The notes under the pieces: model-generated | Told to the model about the DNA's origin: nothing | The model's input: the letters and a program-made list of their open reading frames with translations, nothing else | The model's database searches: none | Shown: positions 23,011 to 33,777 of the stretch, piece by piece | How the letters are laid out: each line of letters opens with the position of its first letter | How positions within the stretch are numbered: the first letter of the stretch is position 1 | Translations under genes and position numbers: made by a program | Source: Norana najaformis | Lineage: Eukaryota; Annelida; Clitellata; Crassiclitellata; Hormogastridae | Reading direction: 5' to 3' | NCBI GenBank assembly: GCA_964023275.1 | Contig: OZ029914.1 | Span: 35,886,424-35,950,423, forward strand | DNA length: 64,000 nucleotides

Positions 23011-24335
23011 AAAGCGATCCATGCAACTGTTGTTAATAATTCTAACTGCGAAATATTCATAATTGTAAGGAAATTCAAATGGAGTTTGATCATGACTGTA
23101 GGCCTAATGGGTAACAGAAATCTTGGACCGTATCCGGTTAAAGATGACGCCATCGTGACGTATTTTGTGATTTCTCCTGTATCCATACCTCCAGCACTTT
23201 GACCTCCAAGCAGTACAGACATATGTGAACTATAAAATCTGAGGAATAATGCAAGAAAATGTCTATAAAACAAAAATTTGAATCAGCGCATAAATGATGT
23301 TGCAAGAGACCTAAGTCTGCGGCAGACGTGTCTTACTGCTTGCATTCGAAGCCGGAGGAGGGTAGTTTGAGCACAAATTATAGCTTAATGCGTCAAACAT
23401 AACAGATAAATTGTCAGTTTTTCAAATTTGATAAAAATTTAATTGTTATTCATTTTGAATGGAGGTTATTATGAAGTTTTCCAGGGGTCGCGTTTTTTCC
23501 ACTCAGTGTAGCCTATAGGCCTATGCTCTATATTAGGGATCAAAGATTGGGGAAAGTGACTTAGCTGGCTAGGTAATATAATGCCCACACGCATAGGGGC
23601 CTACATCTTTCAACTAGTGGAAATATCAGTCGAGACAAAGAGACAGTGAGTCTGTAACAGTGAGTTCTTTGTAAGTGAATGGAACCGCAAAATTCGTCAT
23701 TTGTGGTATTTTCTTTACAATTATTTTTGGGGTGTTCGCTTTGTAGTCTAGCCCTAGTTTCAATGTTTCATCTCAACACAGCAGGCGCTGGGGAGCAATG
23801 GCTCCTCCTGGACCCAGGATCGGCCTTTGAATAATAATAAAAGGATTGAAGCTGGCGTGCAGTAAGTTTTTGGGTTCCAAAATAATTACTAAAGGTTCAG
23901 GAACACAGAGACATCGAAGATGCAAGGCCTAGAAGGGTATGTGACAGGGCAGACAATGAATTAAAAGTTCTTTTAGCACTGCTGGTTGTGAACGTGGCTT
24001 TAGCTGTGTGACGACCCGAGTGCTGCTACTTTAAGGCTAGTGCGGGATTCGACTCTGGTGGTCTACCTAGAGCTTTTCTAAGGAGGAGGAAGAAGAAGTC
24101 GACACGTGTTGACGTAACAGAACTCACTTTTATTTCTTCAACAACCTTAACTAGGAACTGTGCACGGGTTCGAGTCCAGGTCCAACTGTTGCCAATATTC
24201 CGGAAGTATTCCACAGGACGACGCAGACGACGAGTAATCCAATGAGAATCGTCGATACTCCAACAGACGACATCCGTACGCGACGACGACCAACTGACGA
24301 CTGCTAACTGCTGATAAACGTCGCCTTTATACACA
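23011..24335. other. Non-coding, nothing firmly recognised
   Basis: A B-box-like gggttcgagtccagg lies at about 24167, without a convincing tRNA fold around it. Repeated cgacgacg words occur at 24220-24300. No coding evidence. Confidence 0.4.
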
Positions 24336-24344
24336 TATGGCGCT

Positions 24345-24487
24345 GGAGCGTTGCTATGGTTTCAGTCCACTGGAGCGTTGCTATGGACTGGAGCGTTGCT
24401 ATGGTTTCAGTCCACTGGAGCGTTGCTATGGACTGGAGCGTTACTATGGTTTCAGTCCACTGGAGCGTTGCTATGGACCTAGTCCAC
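24345..24487. repeat. 45-bp tandem repeat, ~3 copies, two-part unit
   Basis: The higher-order unit is ctggagcgttgctatggttt plus cagtccactggagcgttgct plus atgga. It reads LERCYGFSPLERCYG in frame +1, a repeat artefact. Confidence 0.9.
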
Positions 24488-24559
24488 TTAGTCCAAGTTC
24501 ACCACAGATGATTAAACTTGACTTGTACACCACTACGGTTATGTCTAACAGCTGCACGT

Positions 24560-24780
24560 ATTTCTCTTCTATTAGTTTCCAGTGTTTGATCATCTTGCAT
24601 GAGTGGAATCCATGCGCTTGTGACTGGTGGGGTATGATAAGTGAGGTAATATGATTGGGTGGGGTGTTGGATGTAGTGAAAAGTTTGCGAAGATAAGAAG
24701 TTTTGGGAATATTGCAGAGAGCTGTGAATTTGCAGCCAGTGCGGTGATTTAAGGATAGGAGTGATGTGAAATGTTATTGC
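24560..24780 (-). pseudogene. L2/CR1-like LINE fragment
   Basis: The reverse frame reads ITFHITPILKSPHWLQIHSS, the ITPxLKSLHWLP box of the family C-terminus, followed by decayed sequence. The (AAT)n run at 24814-24846 lies just beyond its 5' break. Confidence 0.65.
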
Positions 24781-24812
24781 TTGGGTGTCCTGGACACAGC
24801 TCGTCAAGTGAA

Positions 24813-24847
<35 letters not shown>

Positions 24848-24879
24848 TGTGGCGGTCGCACTGGAGACCAGCAGCGCAT

Positions 24880-25054
24880 GGAGTACGGAAGGATTGGATT
24901 TTGTGTGGGAGTTAGGACGAAGGATGACAATGGCAACCCACGATCCACTGGAGACCAACTACCTGCTTCAAAGACTCTCAGTAGCTGTCCAGCGTGGGAA
25001 CGCCATCTGCTTCTCCGGAACTCTACTATGAACATATATGATGATGATGATAAT

Positions 25055-25106
<52 letters not shown>

Positions 25107-25112
25107 TAATAA
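24880..25112 (+). mobile_element. LINE ORF2 C-terminal end with (ATG)(AAT)n tail
   Basis: The frame reads LETNYLLQRLSVAVQRGNAI then CFSGTLL, the terminus of the PHTCRC-type ORF2. It is followed by tatgaacatatatgatgatg and about 20 AAT units (25048-25106), here read as the element's own 3' tail. Confidence 0.7.
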
Positions 25113-25240
25113 TAATCGTAATCGTAATTCCGAGATTTCTACAGCTCCCAACGAAAGCTGCGCCACGGGGACCAGCTTATTCATAGGCGCTCAGTCAAAA
25201 CAAAATCGATAGGCAAAATGGTTCGGTTCCAGGTCAAGAT
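25113..25240 (-). mobile_element. L2/CR1-like LINE 3' UTR, ATTACG tail
   Basis: Begins at the left with aataatcgtaatcgtaattc and continues through the reversed 3' UTR to ccaggtcaagatcc. It abuts the AAT tail of the previous element, so it probably inserted into it. Confidence 0.8.
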
Positions 25241-25339
25241 CCAAAAAATAATAACAATAGCAACAACAACAACAACAACTATGATAATAATAATAAATAT
25301 GATAGACAAAATAAAATTATAGCCCGAATAAAATATAAA

Positions 25340-25545
25340 GGAAATGCGCAGAAGAAATATTCATGTAACGGCCACAAGTACCGGAAGTGGATTCAGCGAG
25401 GCTCAAAATGTCGGCAAATTAGGACGATCGGGAAGACATGAAACCGAAAATTTTGCGTCCGATCTGCTCCCGTCGGCGTTGACGGAAAACCTGGGTATCG
25501 GTCGGTGTTTCGGCCAACCCTTGATCGGTCGATCGTCTGTATACC
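25340..25545 (+). promoter_or_regulatory. Probable promoter / 5'UTR of the Bcl-2-like gene
   Basis: This is a local CpG-containing stretch between a (AAT)n/LINE block and the ATG. It contains ACCGGAAGTG at 25380-25389, a full match to the ETS/GABP consensus often found at TATA-less promoters. No TATA box is evident. Promoter function is inferred from position and composition. Confidence 0.4.
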
Positions 25546-25968
25546 ATGAGCAGGGTCGATACGCGGCTGCTTGTTGCCGATTATGTCCTACACCGCCTTA
25601 GCCAGAAATCATTGACATGGGCAAACTGTCCATATGCCGTTTCATCGAGCCCCGGTCGGGTGGAGAAAACGATGAGGGCTTTAGGGGAAGAATTCGAACA
25701 ACGCTACACGGAGGTCTTCAGCGAAATGTGTGGCCAGCTTCATATAACGCCGAATAACGCACAGACGACTTTCGTGACGATCGTTAATGAGCTGTTTAGT
25801 GACGGAATCAAATGGGGTCGAGTGGTGGCCTTGTTCGCCTTCGGTGGATGTCTAGCTGTACAGTGCATCGAGAAGGAGATGCCATTCTTAGTTGACCAAG
25901 TTGTTGAATGGTTGGCTAGTTACGTTGATGGACACCTTATGTCATGGATTAAAGAAAATGGGGACTGG
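25546..25968 (+). CDS. Bcl-2-like exon 1 (BH4, BH3, BH1, first half of BH2)
   Basis: Encodes 141 residues from ATG to WIKENGDW. The donor is TGG/gtaaga in phase 0. The stretches LHITPNNAQ and EKEMPFLVDQVVEWL align by eye with LHVTPGSAQ and NKEMEPLVGQVQEWM of vertebrate Bcl-w. Confidence 0.95.
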
Positions 25969-27041
25969 GTAAGATTATATTCATGGATCTTATGGCATTA
26001 ACTTTTGGTTTTACATCTCAAACTGTTTCCGTAGAACTCGGACAAGAAGAGCCTATACATAAGTGGAAATAGGGTGTCGTAACTGTGAAGAAGGAATCTG
26101 TAAGAAGTAGGTGATAACTGTAAATAATTACAAAGTAATGCGGACTAGCACAAGAACTTTCCAAAATAGTTTTTTGCTTTAGTCACAAAATTTATTAAGT
26201 AACTGAAAGTTTGTGAGCAAATTTTGGCAACAAACTGCACTGCATTATACACATTCTTGTAGATATGTTGGGAATAAAAGAATGCTTGTCTCATATTGAC
26301 ATTTCGATTTGCATTTTACATGCTTCCACGTTTTTCAGCAGTTTAGATGGACACTTCAGCATTGACCAATTCACAAAGTTATGTTCGTCACAGCTACAAG
26401 ACGCAGAGCTACCCTGATGAGAGCATGAGAAATAGGCTAATCTATGCTAAATTTTGCGTTGCTCAGTTTCTACAGTGGGATTTAAAATTCAGGCACCCTG
26501 CCACTTATCTGTCATACAACTTTGTGCAGACATGAGAGGCGACCTTATTACCGCTGAACCACAATTTACAGTTCGATAAACTTCGTGTAGGTGGAAGCCT
26601 TACGTGTTGTACTGCTGTGAGCTAGATGACAATTAATCAAAAGCCTTTTTGGTTCTGATTCACTCTATGCATCTCATCAAATGGTAACACATAAAGAAAA
26701 AATGGGGTCCCAAATTTTTTTCCGATTTGCTGTCTATTTTCATTTAGGAGATATAAAATCATTTTTATCTTCCTGCTTTAGTAATGATATCTGATTTATC
26801 TCCTATCTTGCTTGAGTGATGATTCTTCAATTATTTTCTCTTTAGGTCAATTAGGATTTGTTAGTTTTTTATAGGTTGTGTTATTTCCTTTTATGTTTAG
26901 GATGGTTTCGTTGATTTCTATGAAAATGGACCAGAGCGACGAAATGAGTCTCCATGGCCTTCTTTCAAGACTCTGTGTGGCTACGCAGTCGGTGCGCTTG
27001 GAGTGCTTACTCTGGGCGCCATTTTGTCCAACAAGTCATAG
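25546..27041 (+). CDS. Bcl-2 family anti-apoptotic-type protein (Bcl-w/Bcl-xL-like)
   Basis: Complete two-exon gene (25546-25968 and 26901-27038, stop TAG 27039-27041) encoding 187 residues; vertebrate Bcl-w has 193. Bcl-2 proteins act at the outer mitochondrial membrane and hold BH3 helices in a groove. Domains in order: BH4 (DTRLLVADYVLHRL, residues about 5-18), BH3 (MRALGEEFEQRY), BH1 (NELFSDGIKWGRVVALFAFG), BH2 (WIKENGDW/DGFVDFYEN), and a C-terminal membrane anchor (YAVGALGVLTLGAIL) ending NKS. The start is the first ATG after an in-frame TGA at 25522. The intron splits BH2 right after Trp in phase 0, the classic conserved position of the family. Two deviations: the usual NWGR is KWGR, and the BH3 Gly-Asp is Gly-Glu. 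BH4 and overall similarity suggest a pro-survival member, but function is inferred. Confidence 0.95.
25969..26900. other. Intron of the Bcl-2-like gene
   Basis: 932 bp, gtaaga to tttag, phase 0, splitting BH2 after Trp. T-rich, with no recognised repeat. Confidence 0.85.
26901..27041 (+). CDS. Bcl-2-like exon 2 (second half of BH2, tail anchor)
   Basis: The acceptor is ttttatgtttag/GATGG. It encodes DGFVDFYENGPERRNESPWP, then a hydrophobic anchor starting near CGYAVGALG, ending ILSNKS and TAG. The short basic/polar end after the anchor is typical of tail-anchored Bcl-2 proteins. Confidence 0.94.
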   Translation, partial: DGFVDFYENGPERRNESPWPSFKTLCGYAVGALGVLTLGAILSNKS

Positions 27042-28469
27042 TCTTCTGTTGACTGGGGAACAGGGTCTGGCTCCTCCACGGAGCGCTCGGAATGATGTGC
27101 CAACATGGAGTAACCTGCAGTTACGAATTTCTCCGTAAAACTTCCTAAGACAGAGCCACTACAGCAGTGTTACAGCGTCGGATTCCGATTTTCATAACTG
27201 GGTTGCCATGTTGGATTGCAGTTGCTGTGTTCACACTTCATCCAGGAAAGCCTTCAACACCTTGGCAGGCTACTGTTAGATTTGGTCGCGAAATAATTGA
27301 GTGATTACCTTATGTTAAATCATCTTAATGACTTAAAAATTTTATCAGATTCACTACATTTTCACATATTTGTGTTTTCCTTTTGCGCATCTTGAACCTT
27401 CTCTGATTTTTGTAGTGGCAGACTATCAAAGCCTTTAGGAGATATAGTTATTTGACTGTCAGAAGATCATCTGTAATCTGCCAGATGTTGATGATTTTAG
27501 TTATGCATTAAGTTGTGCCTGCTTTGATGGCGGCAGTTGTCTGTTGTGTGATACAGTGGCTGATTGGTTGAACGTTTGACGTGTAATACACAAGTGGGCA
27601 GGTTTGAGTCTCAACTGAAATGATTGCTGTAGGGCATTGTAGAAAGTCTATAGTGTGCAGCTGCTTAGCATGAACAGTAAATGCACTGTATTTAGGTAGT
27701 GATACTGTATTAATCTAAGAAGATAACATGTAAATGTTTCTAACTGCAGCAGCAGCAACAGCTAATCACCTGATTTTTTGAAGTAGATGAACAGTGTAGT
27801 GTATTTCTTACTTGTGTTTTCTCTTTTTACACATGGAGATCAGAACTTATTGGGATGTTTGCATGGTCCCTGGCTTTCTGTTTCAAGATTTGCTTTGTTG
27901 GTCTTTAGTGTATCTGTGACTTGGCAGGGGAGGCATGAATGGCTGCAGTTTCAACCCGTTTCTTGCATGTCTTGTAGTCGTGCTGCTCTTATGTTCTAGG
28001 TAGATTGACGAATGTGTGGCTGAGGGAAATGGAGTGTTGTCAGTAGATCTTTATGATTAGAAGCCACTTGTCTTGACGTTTAATAAATAAGCCAATTGCT
28101 GGGTTTTGTAGGCTGTAATTTCAGAACAGAAGAATTGACCCCTGTTAAGTATTCCAGCGATGGTCTGTGGAATTATTTGTTGCAGAAGCCGGAATGGAGA
28201 CTTGAGGTTATGCAGCACCAGCCAGTAGTACTGTACTTTTAAGTTAAACTGAACTTTCATTGTATGGCAATGTTCAAAATAGCATTGTCAAATATTGGAT
28301 AACAGTCACTTATGGTTTTCAAGTCATTATTTTTGGCCAACAAGGCTTTGGCAAAAATCATTTTAAATGAATTGAGTATTTTCTTTTTTCAGTACCTAGT
28401 ACTTTTGTAAGAATTTTGAACAACAGAGACTAAATACTCTGTCAGGTATTATTAACCTGCCTGTTTTTA
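27042..28469. other. 3' flank of the Bcl-2-like gene, possible 3'UTR
   Basis: T-rich and G-over-C on the + strand, like a transcribed region. The first AATAAA is at 28082-28087, a candidate poly(A) signal. A tRNA-like SINE head lies at 27545-27645. Confidence 0.45.
27545..27645 (+). mobile_element. tRNA-Thr-like SINE head
   Basis: The stretch agtggctgattggttgaacg, then gtgtaat (a TGT anticodon-like loop), then caggtttgagtctc (B box) resembles the head at 61478. It is followed by gggcattgtagaaagtctat, like the family 3' end. Confidence 0.5.
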
Positions 28470-28760
28470 GTGTGCCAAACGTATATGGGTGATGTGCCAC
28501 AGGAGAATTTACCACGAACAGTTTGCCGCAGAAAGATTTCCTGCAGGACAATTTACTGCAGGATAATTGGGGAATTTGGAGTGGGTAACACTCTTGATAT
28601 AGAAATACTACACTGCAAAATGAATACTTTCTTGTTGAAAAAATACCAAGATTAGCAAAAGTCAGCTGTTTCTTGTACATGGCTAATTGTCCTGAGCAAA
28701 TTGTTCTGCAGTGAATTTTCCTATCACCATGTCGTAACGCCCTGAAAGAGTGCAAGGATG
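28470..28760. mobile_element. Possible MITE with inverted ends
   Basis: The left end ggtgatgtgccacaggagaa and the reverse complement of the right end (catggtgataggaaaattca) resemble each other. Both sides repeat gccgcag.a.aattt-type words pointing inwards. No clear target duplication was identified. Confidence 0.4.
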
Positions 28761-31700
28761 TTGGCTTTCTGTGTTGCTTCCAGTTTTTGAATCCAAGAGG
28801 TCTAGTGGAATCTGTAACTTGGTTGTTGATTGATGTGTTGTCAAGTTGTCATGATTTCTTTAACACTGACAGATCGATTAATCCAAGGACCATGATTTTA
28901 AGAACTTTTTAATAGATGTTATAAAATGGTGAGATTTTTCTGCTGTCTTTACACAACTTTTGGCCCATTACTTTACATTTTATGGGTTGTTTTCCAGTCG
29001 AAGGACTCGGATCCTGCTCAACAGCATCTTACCGCATAAGACCAGACAGAATTGCCTTTCTGAAACATTTCTTTGTGAAGCAGACGCTCTCTAATTTCTT
29101 CTTGAATGCTCTTTCTGAGCTGACTACTGTTCTGTGTGCTTAAAGTGATCTGACTGACATATTTTGCTGTTACCTTTTAGAAATCAATCAGCCTTTTTCT
29201 TATTTCCTATTACATTCTGATTATGGCTGTCATATGTAATGTGTGTTCACCAACACAATTTTGAAGTATTGTATTGTATCAGCAGATACTATATTGTGGC
29301 CCTAAGTCCTTTTGAATTACTTTATCTGGATATTACACATGCCGAATGTGACCTGAAGCTGGACAATCAGTCTGGCTTTTTTTTATTTAGTCACACAAGG
29401 GTGTCTTGCTCTTAGTCACAGTGTATGTGATACTTGAATGCAAGAAAGAATACTAGTAAATATACAAATAGTCATTGGTATCTGCAGTTCACAGATATTC
29501 TATGTAAGTGTTGCAACTGCCTGTTGGAAATGTATCTGAGTTGTTCTAATAATGATGCTGTTTGCTGTTGACTCTGTATTGAATTTCAAGAGGAACAGAA
29601 CTGAATTATCACGATTGAACCTGTTGGCAGCTCTGAACAGGTTGTTTTTGCTTGTGGCATTATATCTCCTGTTAGATTAATAATTAGACAGCTATGAAGT
29701 TAACATTTTGTAGTGTATTTATTTGACCAACTGTGAAATATATTTTCCAGTTGAAATGGCTAGCAATTATCCTATGGTTATATATGTGGCATGTATTGTT
29801 GTGATAGTTGTCCAAATATATGCTAAATCTTATTATTCATCGTAGAATAAGTAGCTAGGTCATTAGGAATATTAGGAGTACATATTTTACTGTTAGTTGT
29901 CCAGTTATAATGTACGATTTTATACTTTAGTAATTAGTCGCCTAAACAGCATTTTGCTGTTTATCGGCATAGTTTTTCAAAGTTAAAATGGTCAGATCAT
30001 GCCAAAATCGTAACGATTTAAATTATAAGTGGACCTTGTCTGACATATTTCTAATCTTCTATGCAACGAAACTGGCGTCAGAGCCGTTGGTTCACCGGCT
30101 CATGTTGCACGTTGTCATACGAATGAACATTGGGGATGTTTTAAATTATTTTTGATCTATTTATATGTTTATTCAGTATTACTAAGTTATTCTGTGCTGT
30201 GTTGTTCTCTGTCCAGTGTAGTTTGATGATGAACATTCCAAAGGTTGTTTGCGATTCAGTGACGTTTGCTACTGAGGAATAGTGATCGGGTTAAAGTGTC
30301 GAGAGATGCCGTTGTTGCTTGTGTATGTTTGCCTGTGTTGAATTCGAAATCCGTGACAGAATTGCCAAAATTCGTCACCAAATAACACGGTCTGTGGAAC
30401 CAGTCTAGTCATCGGTGGTGGTTCACATTTTATTGTCACTGATTGCTTGTTTTAGTGTGCTACGCAGATTGCTACATTCAGTGATACCCAATTGTCTAGT
30501 GAAGAATTTTGGCAATTTTGTGTAGGAGATTCTGAATTTAAAAACCAGTCTATCCTATCTAATTGTAAATTTGTTGTACCATTTGTGTCAAAGGCAAAGA
30601 ACAAATACACTGGATTTGTGTGCATTTGTTTGGAAACCTGCTGCTGTAGAAGCTGTTGATCGTTTTTTTAAGCTAAAATGGTGTAACTCTAATTGTAACT
30701 GGTGTATCTCTAATGTGTAAATCTTGTGTAACTGATTCCTGTTGAGAGAAGTACAGATATGCTTAGATTGGTCAACAGATGGAGTGTGTAGAGGACAAGT
30801 AGCTTTAAGAATAAAACTGTTGCACTGCATTTTGTTTTAAAAATGTAAGGAAAGCTTTAGGGTTGGCAAATGTTCTTGGCTTTCGGCAGAACTAGTATTC
30901 CTGCTTGAGCTAAGAGGTCATAACCTTATGTCGGATTTACTTTATTACTGAAAAGCCATTGCCCATTAGTTTAAAAGCAGCAGTGCATCATGATTGATAT
31001 TAAAACGTGGATATACTTATTTTAATTAAAATTTGGAAGTTGCTAGAATTCTGTAATATGGTTGTATGCATGCTGTATATTATTAGTGCTACTGTGCACA
31101 TTGGTTGGAAATGATTCTTTTGTGAGTCTTAGCCAACTCATGGTTAAGTTCTCCGTTTGGTGGAATGTTGATGTCATGCCTCTGTGCATCAGCCCTCTTC
31201 CATATTTGACTGCTGTAGAGTTGAACAGGACACGGATTTATAGTAATCTATGTTCTTTAAGCAGCTAGACCTACTTACCCGAAGCAGCCTCTACAGTTTA
31301 AGGTGCCATATTTTTACTTAATTATTCCAGAATTGACAGGCAGCTGGCATTCGTGATTTAATGTTTTCTTTTTTGCACTAAAGTCTGATATTTAACTTCT
31401 GTAGAGATTCGATAGGGTGAATTAACTCTTGCTTTGTTTCATGTTCTTTTTCGTAGATTTCATGAAATTGTAAAGACTTAATGATGGATGCAGTTTATGA
31501 TCTCATTAACAGCTGCACTTTCTTGTGAGATGCAGTTTGTGGTGAAATGGCATAATGATAATTACCGGTTATTTTATAATCTTGTTATTTTTTGCTGAAA
31601 TTCTGTGTTTCGAATGTCTAATTCAGAAAGTTACCTATTGTGGTAACCTGACAAGCGGCGCATTGTGTGTGTACTGCTGCCTTTTTTGTCTTTAACATGT

Positions 31701-32640
31701 ATTTGTCAGGTTTATTGTATTTGACCAGGTTTATCTGATCACGTGCATTTGCCGTATAGTTACTTTGCACGAAAAAGTGGTTGGTCATGTTTTTGTCAAG
31801 CGAATTAGAGAGCTGTTTTATTTAGAATTAACAGCTGCAGAGAAGGTGAAATGTATTGTATACTGGCATTGTTGCTGCTATGTGGCAGGGTAGTTTTTCA
31901 CCTTTGTGTCCAGATTCGAACCCTAGTGTCAGATCAAAACTTAAAATCAGTATGGAAAGGTTGTCTGGTTGTTGGTAAACATTGTCGTGTTTGCCGTTGC
32001 ATCAAGAAATTCTTCCTACTCCCAACACTTAAGTGGATGGCGCTGATGTATTTTGGAGAGATGTGATGGATGAGTGCTCATTTTCTTTTAGTTTGGTTCC
32101 AAATTTTACATTACTGAACTAATCTTTGTGTTGCAGTTTAGACAGACGTTTTGTGTCCAGATTTACTTATGTCTTGTAATCTAAAGAAGCTGCTCTTACT
32201 GTGGCATTGTTTGCTCTTTCCCTTTCATTCTGTGTTTCTCTTTTTTTTCTCTTTCCCCATGTGTCGCTGTATCTATATCTCTTAATTTGTCTCGTCTCTT
32301 GTTGTCTTTCTGTCTCTTCCGCTTTCTCTGTTCTGCTGTCTGTACAAATTCTTTAGCTCTACAGGACAGTCTTTAGAAGATTATTTTGCCAGAACTGTAA
32401 TCCTGTGACCGTCTGTAACTCAGTCTTGTGTCTAAACAGCTTACAGTAACTGGAACAATGTTGTTGCTTTTATTTCATTGTAGAAATTAAATGTATCATC
32501 CGCATTGAAGATGGCATTCTCAATAAATTGTTTTCGTAAAGTCTGAACTCTCGTCAGGGAATTTGGAGTAAATTTCTCAGAAAAAGTATGATCAAGTCTA
32601 AAGACTTTTTTGGCGCTGATGTCGAAATCGGTATCAAGGC
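28761..32640. other. T-rich non-coding, possibly transcribed downstream of Bcl-2 gene
   Basis: Marked T-over-A and G-over-C excess on the + strand throughout. AATAAA occurs at 30810 and 32522. No exon, RNA gene or known repeat was recognised. It is either an unusually long 3'UTR or an unannotated transcript. Confidence 0.35.
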
Positions 32641-33595
32641 AAACAACCTGGCAGTCGGCCTTTGTTCTTGTTCTTATTGATCTTGTTCTTCCTCATCTGC
32701 TTCGTCACCCTCCTCCTCTTCGTCTTTGTTCTAATCATAAGCCTAACCCTGACCCCAACCCAGTTTTTCCTTTCAAACCCTATTGCATATCCTAAGCCTT
32801 TGCCTAATCCTAAGCCTAGGGGCAGCGAGGATGCAAGATCCCACACGATAAACTCACTGGAAAGTGAGCAAGGTAGCTGAATCTATACGGTAGCTGTAAA
32901 GTAGCTGGTTCGAGCTGCTTGCAGAAATAGAACCTGAGATGCAATTAAAACAGTTGTATAAAGCATATAGACCTTTCCAACATATGACTGTATTTTAACA
33001 TTGCAACTTCAAAAACGTTTAGTCGAAGCTGACAAAATCGGAGGTCAAAGTCCCCATGGTCTACTTAGTCCCCGTTTTACCAATCACTTTTGGTGGATAT
33101 GATAAATCAGTCAGCTTTTATCGATCCATTGAGGTAGACCTCCACTGTGGAGCACTCTTGTGGTATTTTATAAAGCCAAGAAGTTTTATTCCACGAAATA
33201 CTGGTGTCAAAACTTAGCATAATTTCTTTCAGCCATGCAAAGAACTAGCATAAACGTTTTCGCATAACTTGTCGTTTCTACACTAATTATTAGCGATAAA
33301 TTCAGGTAATATGTGTATATCTGCTTACGATTCTCAAACGCGGTTTATCAAAATAATAATTAAGAAACGCACAACGTCTCAGCCAATTCGCCAGATGGCA
33401 ATTTGTTCATACGCTTTAATTATCAAAGTTCCTCTGTAGCATACTGTAGGCGGATCCAAACAGATCCGGTTTACATAAGGGTTGAGCTTATAGAGGCGAA
33501 GGGTCGCTAAAACGGAACTGCTAAGTTTACATATCAATAAGATTACTACTCTTAAAGTGAAGAGGGGCTAAAACTACAGCAGCACTATAATCTCA
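32640..33595. other. Non-coding; CCTAA-like words, SINE fragment, small inverted repeat
   Basis: cctaaccctgaccccaaccc and later cctaagcctttgcctaatcc at 32740-32820 are degenerate CCTAAN words. A TTTACA-family SINE fragment is at 32818-32905 (gatcccacacgataaactca). A ~110-bp element recurs at 33030-33142 and 34431-34540. Confidence 0.5.
32818..32905 (+). mobile_element. Fragment of the TTTACA-tailed SINE-like family
   Basis: ggcagcgaggatgcaagatc, then aaactcactggaaagtgagc and ctatacggtagctgt, line up with the copies at 20415 and 56690 (gatctcacccgat..., gagcagggt..., catacggtcgcta). Confidence 0.5.
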
Positions 33596-33597
33596 AA

Positions 33598-33777
33598 CAC
33601 CACCTACCGTAGCTGCCACGCTGTCCCTCTGCCTGAATTTAGGATCTTGACCTGGAACCGAACCCTTTTGCCTATCGATTTTATTTTGACTGAGCGCCTG
33701 TGAATAAGCTGGTCCCCCATGACGTGGCCTTCGTTGGGCACTGTAGCAATCTCGGAATTGCCATTACGATCTCTATT
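33598..33777 (+). mobile_element. L2/CR1-like LINE 3' UTR, ATTACG tail
   Basis: Reads accgtagctgccacgctgtc, ttgacctggaaccgaaccct, tcgattttattttgactgag, gtgaataagctggt and gtagcaatctcggaattgcc ending attacgat. Confidence 0.85.

Noticed and set aside
22953..23273. 106-codon hydrophobic frame on the - strand as a membrane protein
   Set aside because: No recognisable family, and it overlaps the edge of a LINE RNase H remnant; likely chance.
24150..24200. tRNA gene from the B box gggttcgagtccagg
   Set aside because: No A box or cloverleaf can be built around it.
32740..32822. Interstitial telomere repeat
   Set aside because: CCTAA-like words are irregular and spaced; not a TTAGGG array.
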